From contig NZ_LN929838.1 of the NCBI RefSeq assembly GCF_001493375.1, positions 1 through 64,000 on the forward strand: DNA of 64,000 nucleotides. Reading direction: 5' to 3'. The translations under genes were made by a program, and so were the position numbers. Shown here one piece after another: positions 60,802-64,000 of this stretch. Below the pieces are notes generated by a model that did not search any database, was not told the DNA's origin, and saw only the letters and a program-made list of their open reading frames with translations. Numbering within the stretch: position 1 is the stretch's first letter; each line of letters opens with the position of its first letter. The stretch is from Streptomyces specialis (GTDB lineage Bacteria; Actinomycetota; Actinomycetes; Streptomycetales; Streptomycetaceae).

Positions 60802-60862
60802 GGGGTTCCTGCCTGAGAGGCCCCCCGATCGGCCCGCAGATCGGCCCGCAGACAGGAACCCC
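60802..60862. repeat. Inverted repeat
   Basis: GGGGTTCCTG (60802-60811) pairs perfectly with CAGGAACCCC (60853-60862). The 41-base loop contains a repeated GATCGGCCCGCA (twice). It could be a structured RNA, a protein-binding site or a terminator; no T-run follows. Confidence 0.6.
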
Positions 60863-61106
60863 GATTGGCCAGCAAAGAAATGCCGACCGTCGCCATTTCT
60901 CAGGCTTCCAGGGGCATCGACGCAATGTGCTTTATGCGCACTCACCCGCATCGGCACCGATGACGCATCCACACTCGCGGGGAAGGAAAGGGAAACGAAT
61001 TGCATACTCGGCACGAAAACAGGGCCGCAACATTCTCCTCGACTCCCCAACTAGCAGATTACCCCATAATGCCGGACCGCGGATTCCGCCGGGCCCGACT
61101 GTCCTA

Positions 61107-63482
61107 TCAGGGTTCGCCGGGGTGGTGGATGCCTGGCCTCCGGGCCTTGTCGGAGAACCTGATGGCTTCGCCTGAGGGCTCTTCGTCTATCTCCGCCAGG
61201 GCAGTGGTGAGAAGTGCAAGTGTCCGCGGCACTCCGTCCCGCTGGCCGAGATGAACCTGGAGCCGGGCTATTTCACAGTAGATGGTCTCGTTGTGCGGGT
61301 CGAGCTGGCGGGAGATTTCCAGGAAGTGCAGTGCCTTTTGCGGGGCGGAGGAGCGAAGGGAGCGGACGAGCAGGCTGTGGGCGTTCAGGATGTCCCGGCG
61401 CAGCGCCTCCCGCGGTGCGTCGAGCCAGTCGCCGGCCAGGTCGGCCGCCAGCTCGCCCTGGTAGAGCTCGTCGATCCGGTGCAGCGCCCTCTCCTGCTGC
61501 TCGGTGGTACGGGAGGCGAAGTCGGCCAGTTCGGTCTGGAGTTGCCACAGGTCCACCGACAGACGCCCGGCGTCCAGGCGGTAGTGGCCTTCGTGGTGGA
61601 GGACGAGGCTTTCGTGCGAAGGGGCTTCGGCGGCCAGTGTCTTGCGCAGCTGGCTGACGGTGGCGTGGAAGGCGTTGTGCGGGCGGCGGGCCTCGGGCCA
61701 CAGTGCGGCGCACAGGACGTCCCGGTGTACTCCAGCGGGGTGGAGAGCCAGGAAGGCGAGCAGGTCGCGGTGCCGAGGGGCGAGGGAGATTTCCGGCTCC
61801 GCGCCACCGGGTGGCTGCCGGGTGAGACGAAGCCGGCCCAGGACGACGAGGCGTGCCGCTTTCCCAGCCTCCTGCGGTCGGCCGGTGGCACCCTCGGACG
61901 GTTGGTGGGCCGCTGCTACGGGCGCGGCGGCCCCGGCAGGTGGGCTGGCGGAGCGTGTCGAACCGTCATCCACTGGCCCAAGGGAGCCATCCGGCCCACG
62001 GCGCCCCTCTTCTGCCCGGCCGTCGGTGCCGGCGGGCTCACGACGGGGCGTCAGCCGGGTAGCCGTCGGGGGGATCGCTTCCCTCAGCAGGCGGATCAAG
62101 TCCCGGGTTTCGTCCGCCGGCAGGGTGAACAGCCGCACACCAGGCGCCCCGGGGGCCGTGGGGCTAGTGGCGGCGACCGTTCCGTCCTGGCGGACGCGGA
62201 CGGTGGTGCCCGGGTGCCACGGCCCCAGCAGCAGACCACTCAGGCCCAGGGACGAGCCGTTGTCGAGGATGGCCTGCAGGCGGCGGTCCGCGTACGGCTG
62301 GGACGTGGCGACGAGAACGAGTTCGCCCGCCGAATCGGCGCTGACGGCGCCGCGGCTTCGGGTGAGGAGTTCGCGCTCCATCACCTCCAGGGCCTCTTCC
62401 AGGTCGCGGGTGACGCACAACCGCAGCGCCTGTGGCGGAGCGGTGATCTCTGGGCCCAGGAGCAGTGCCGCGTCCGGGGCGGGGGTAAGGAGCCGCGTCT
62501 GGGGGGAGCCGGGGCGGTGGTGGTCGGCCAGTATGGCCACCAGCAGGGCGCGCGCTGCGGCCTGCGCTCCGGGCCCCGTCAGGCCGAGCCCGCGGGTGCG
62601 GGCAAGGTCGAGCGCGATAGCGCGGCCGTCCGCGATGCCTACGGCAGGGCGGTCGTCGACGGCGTGTGTCTGGGCGAGGTGGCGGGCGCGGTCGCGCAAA
62701 GCGGCCTCGGGAACGGGCGCCGCCCGCGATGTCGCCGGTTCAAGCTCGACGAGGCCGCGGTCGTCCGGTGCCGGTGGGTTGGCGCGGTCGTGGGCGAGGC
62801 GGAGGGTGCGCACGACCGGGGCCATGGGCAGTTCCTTGCGCTGCCCGTGGCCGGGGCGGTAGTGGATGCGGCGGCGCAGCAAGAGAGTTGCCCAGGCGGC
62901 GGTGATCAACGCGGCGAGCCCGAGGCCGACGAACGCCCCCGTCGGCGTCACGACCCTTTGGTCGCCGTCGGGGTCACCGGCGTCGGGAGCCGCAGTCCCG
63001 GGCTGCTGGTCCGGCGGCGGGGCGGGGGGGGGGCGGGGGGGGGGGGGGGGGGGGGCCGCCCGGGGGGGGGGGGGGGCGGGGGGGGGGGGGGGCGAGGGGG
63101 GGGTGTGTGTGAGAGAGAAGGAAGAGACGGGAAGGGGGAGAAGAGACAGGAGGTGGGGACGGGGGAAGGCGCTGGCGGCGTGACGGGTGGTGCGGGCGAC
63201 GTCGAGGACGAACCATGCCCAGGTGGGCCACAGCACGCAGGCGAGGATACGCAGGGTGTCGCGGGTGCTGAGCGGAGTGGAGAGGGTGGTGATGAGTTCA
63301 TCGCCGCTGGGGACGCGGGTGGGCAGGGGCTGACCGACGTAGTGGGCCAGGCCCCAGGGAATGCCGGCCAGCAGCACGGCCAGGACGACGGCGGCGATAG
63401 CGGCGCGCAGCAGGCGAGCGGACAGGCAGACCAGCCGGACGCCGGTCCCGGTTCGGGCGCGGGCCCGTGTCGGTCCGGGCAT
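61107..63482 (-). CDS. Membrane-anchored BTAD-domain regulator
   Basis: 791 residues as read. N-terminal membrane segments LLRAAIAAVVLAVLLAGIPW and LRILACVLWPTWAWFVLDVA, then a third (FVGLGLAALITAAWATLLL), a large cytoplasmic region and a C-terminal SARP-like part: winged helix LAFLALHPAGVHRDVLCAAL then WPEARRPHNAFHATVSQLRK, followed by the bacterial transcriptional activation domain (DELYQGELAADLAGDWLDAP, RQLDPHNETIYCEIARLQVH). In Streptomyces such proteins usually accompany Tad-pilus-like genes, as here. The segment coded by 63010-63160 is poly-Pro from suspect G-runs, where a LysM domain often sits, so it may be missing. Confidence 0.86.
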   Translation of the reverse strand: MPGPTRARARTGTGVRLVCLSARLLRAAIAAVVLAVLLAGIPWGLAHYVGQPLPTRVPSGDELITTLSTPLSTRDTLRILACVLWPTWAWFVLDVARTTRHAASAFPRPHLLSLLPLPVSSFSLTHTPPSPPPPPAPPPPRAAPPPPPPRPPPAPPPDQQPGTAAPDAGDPDGDQRVVTPTGAFVGLGLAALITAAWATLLLRRRIHYRPGHGQRKELPMAPVVRTLRLAHDRANPPAPDDRGLVELEPATSRAAPVPEAALRDRARHLAQTHAVDDRPAVGIADGRAIALDLARTRGLGLTGPGAQAAARALLVAILADHHRPGSPQTRLLTPAPDAALLLGPEITAPPQALRLCVTRDLEEALEVMERELLTRSRGAVSADSAGELVLVATSQPYADRRLQAILDNGSSLGLSGLLLGPWHPGTTVRVRQDGTVAATSPTAPGAPGVRLFTLPADETRDLIRLLREAIPPTATRLTPRREPAGTDGRAEEGRRGPDGSLGPVDDGSTRSASPPAGAAAPVAAAHQPSEGATGRPQEAGKAARLVVLGRLRLTRQPPGGAEPEISLAPRHRDLLAFLALHPAGVHRDVLCAALWPEARRPHNAFHATVSQLRKTLAAEAPSHESLVLHHEGHYRLDAGRLSVDLWQLQTELADFASRTTEQQERALHRIDELYQGELAADLAGDWLDAPREALRRDILNAHSLLVRSLRSSAPQKALHFLEISRQLDPHNETIYCEIARLQVHLGQRDGVPRTLALLTTALAEIDEEPSGEAIRFSDKARRPGIHHPGEP
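63010..63160. other. Probable artefact: G-runs with degraded adapter
   Basis: Runs of up to 20 G with occasional C, then TGTGTGTGAGAGAGAAGG and, at about 63143-63155, GGAGAAGAGACAGG resembling the transposase end. Inside the BTAD gene it codes for an implausible poly-proline stretch. Confidence 0.7.
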
Positions 63483-63500
63483 CGCGAACGTCTCCCTCTT

Positions 63501-63944
63501 CTACGGTTGCGGGCCGGTGATGCCCGGCTGCGGCTGGGCGGCGCCGGAGGCTGTGACGGTAAGCGTCTCGACGCCGATCAGGTCCAGGAGCTGGGTGTCC
63601 TGAACGGCCGTCACGGTCACCGTGACCTTCTCCTGGGTCGCACTGACCGCCCCTTCGGTACCGACGTCGGAGAGGTAGTTCTCGGCGAGCTGGCGAGCCT
63701 GTGCGGGGTCGAGGCGGAGGGTGCCGTCGGCTCGGTAGGCGGCCAGGTCGATCCCCTGGGCGCCGGCCCGGGCGGCTTCCTGGGCTTCGCCGAGGGCGCG
63801 CACCTGGGCGGCCAGGGCGAGCCCGCCGTCCAGCGCCAGCCCGGCCATCGCCATGAGGGTGGCCATCAGCGGCAGGACGAACGCGGTGATCTGCCCCCGG
63901 TCCCTGCGCAGGTGCGTCCGGAGGGAAAGGCCCGGACGTCTCAT
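63501..63944 (-). CDS. TadE/TadG-like pilus-associated protein
   Basis: 147 residues. Basic leader and a single membrane anchor with the typical Tad-G start: RRDRGQITAFVLPLMATLMA then MAGLALDGGLALAAQVRALG and EAQEAARAGAQGIDL (RGQ...F...LDGGLAL...A...A.RAGAQ). Extracytoplasmic strand-rich C-terminus (EKVTVTVTAVQDTQLLDLIG). The ATG overlaps the upstream stop by four bases. Confidence 0.9.
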   Translation of the reverse strand: MRRPGLSLRTHLRRDRGQITAFVLPLMATLMAMAGLALDGGLALAAQVRALGEAQEAARAGAQGIDLAAYRADGTLRLDPAQARQLAENYLSDVGTEGAVSATQEKVTVTVTAVQDTQLLDLIGVETLTVTASGAAQPQPGITGPQP

Positions 63945-64000
63945 GGGTGTTCACCGCCCGTCGTGGCGGGCGTGGCGGTGGAGCTGCGGTAGAGATCGAC
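63941..64000 (-). CDS. C-terminal end of an upstream Tad-pilus-like gene
   Basis: The last 19 codons of a gene that begins outside the window: VDLYRSSTATPATTGGEHP then TGA overlapping the next ATG. The ending resembles TadE-like proteins, consistent with the TadG-like neighbour, but the fragment is too short for certainty. Confidence 0.5.
   Translation of the reverse strand, partial: VDLYRSSTATPATTGGEHP

Larger units (their letters stand above)
60395..61106. other. AT-richer region at the head of the phage-like island
   Basis: Clearly lower GC than its surroundings. It contains a diverged element (GGAAACACCCCGACCGAGAG with AAGATTCTT at about 60475-60510), a possible small membrane gene (60464-60724) and a strong inverted repeat (60802-60862). 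It probably contains the promoter region for the 59579-60394 gene. Confidence 0.45.

Noticed and set aside
61251..63992. 913-codon plus-strand open frame opposite the BTAD gene
   Set aside because: Antisense shadow of the BTAD and TadG-like genes, passing through the G-run artefact.

Overview
The window reads as Streptomyces or a close relative: GC is very high in third codon positions, GTG starts are frequent, and families typical of that genus are present (DUF397, XRE, BTAD regulators, NB-ARC/TPR proteins). Its content is accessory: conjugation genes, several site-specific recombinases, methyltransferases, a defence-like nuclease/helicase pair and a long run of small phage-like genes. A conjugative plasmid, an integrative conjugative element or a phage-like plasmid are all possible.

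The assembly contains untrimmed Illumina Nextera adapters. Recognisable, error-containing copies of the 19-base transposase end, the Read 1/Read 2 adapter tails, one i7 index, P5/P7 sequence and poly-A lie near 10.9, 17.2, 18.1, 22.6, 38.1, 38.8, 40.0, 40.9, 46.6 and 49.0 kb, with a probable site near 63.1 kb. Some interrupt one gene (PrgI, helicase, the 46.3-46.9 kb gene). Others sit between blocks whose order cannot be trusted, above all 37-41 kb. Single-base frameshifts at 2.8, 28.2, 28.8 and 31.6 kb also look like consensus errors.

Layout. 0-7.3 kb, minus strand: eight genes, each overlapping the next by four bases, encoding an unknown protein, a degenerate methyltransferase, three beta-class N4-cytosine-type methyltransferases, a D12/Dam-type methyltransferase, a 101-residue protein and a tyrosine recombinase. 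No restriction endonuclease is visible. 7.9-18.7 kb, plus strand: a type IV secretion cluster (sigma-like protein, VirB6/TrbL-like, PrgI, VirB4, GP88 family, VirD4/TraG coupling ATPase, replication-relaxation protein, lytic transglycosylase/NlpC-P60). A near-identical element precedes both the methyltransferase operon and the VirB6-like gene, so the two may be co-regulated. 19.7-24.0 kb: a PD-(D/E)XK-like nuclease overlapping a large DEAD/H helicase, a Hachiman-like two-gene defence architecture. 24.5-36.7 kb: a DUF4007 gene, small unknown genes, a coupled integrase-XRE-second recombinase trio and a zinc-finger serine recombinase. 37-43.3 kb: pieces of STAND/TPR regulators with XRE and DUF397 genes, broken by adapters.

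43.6-60.4 kb, minus strand: about 30 small, often coupled genes (DUF932, ParB-like, DUF2958, DUF7178-like and many unknowns), one tRNA with a UAU anticodon, and seven copies of a roughly 38-base upstream element that probably acts as a shared promoter or operator. 61-64 kb, minus strand: a membrane BTAD-domain regulator and Tad-pilus-like genes, running off the right edge.
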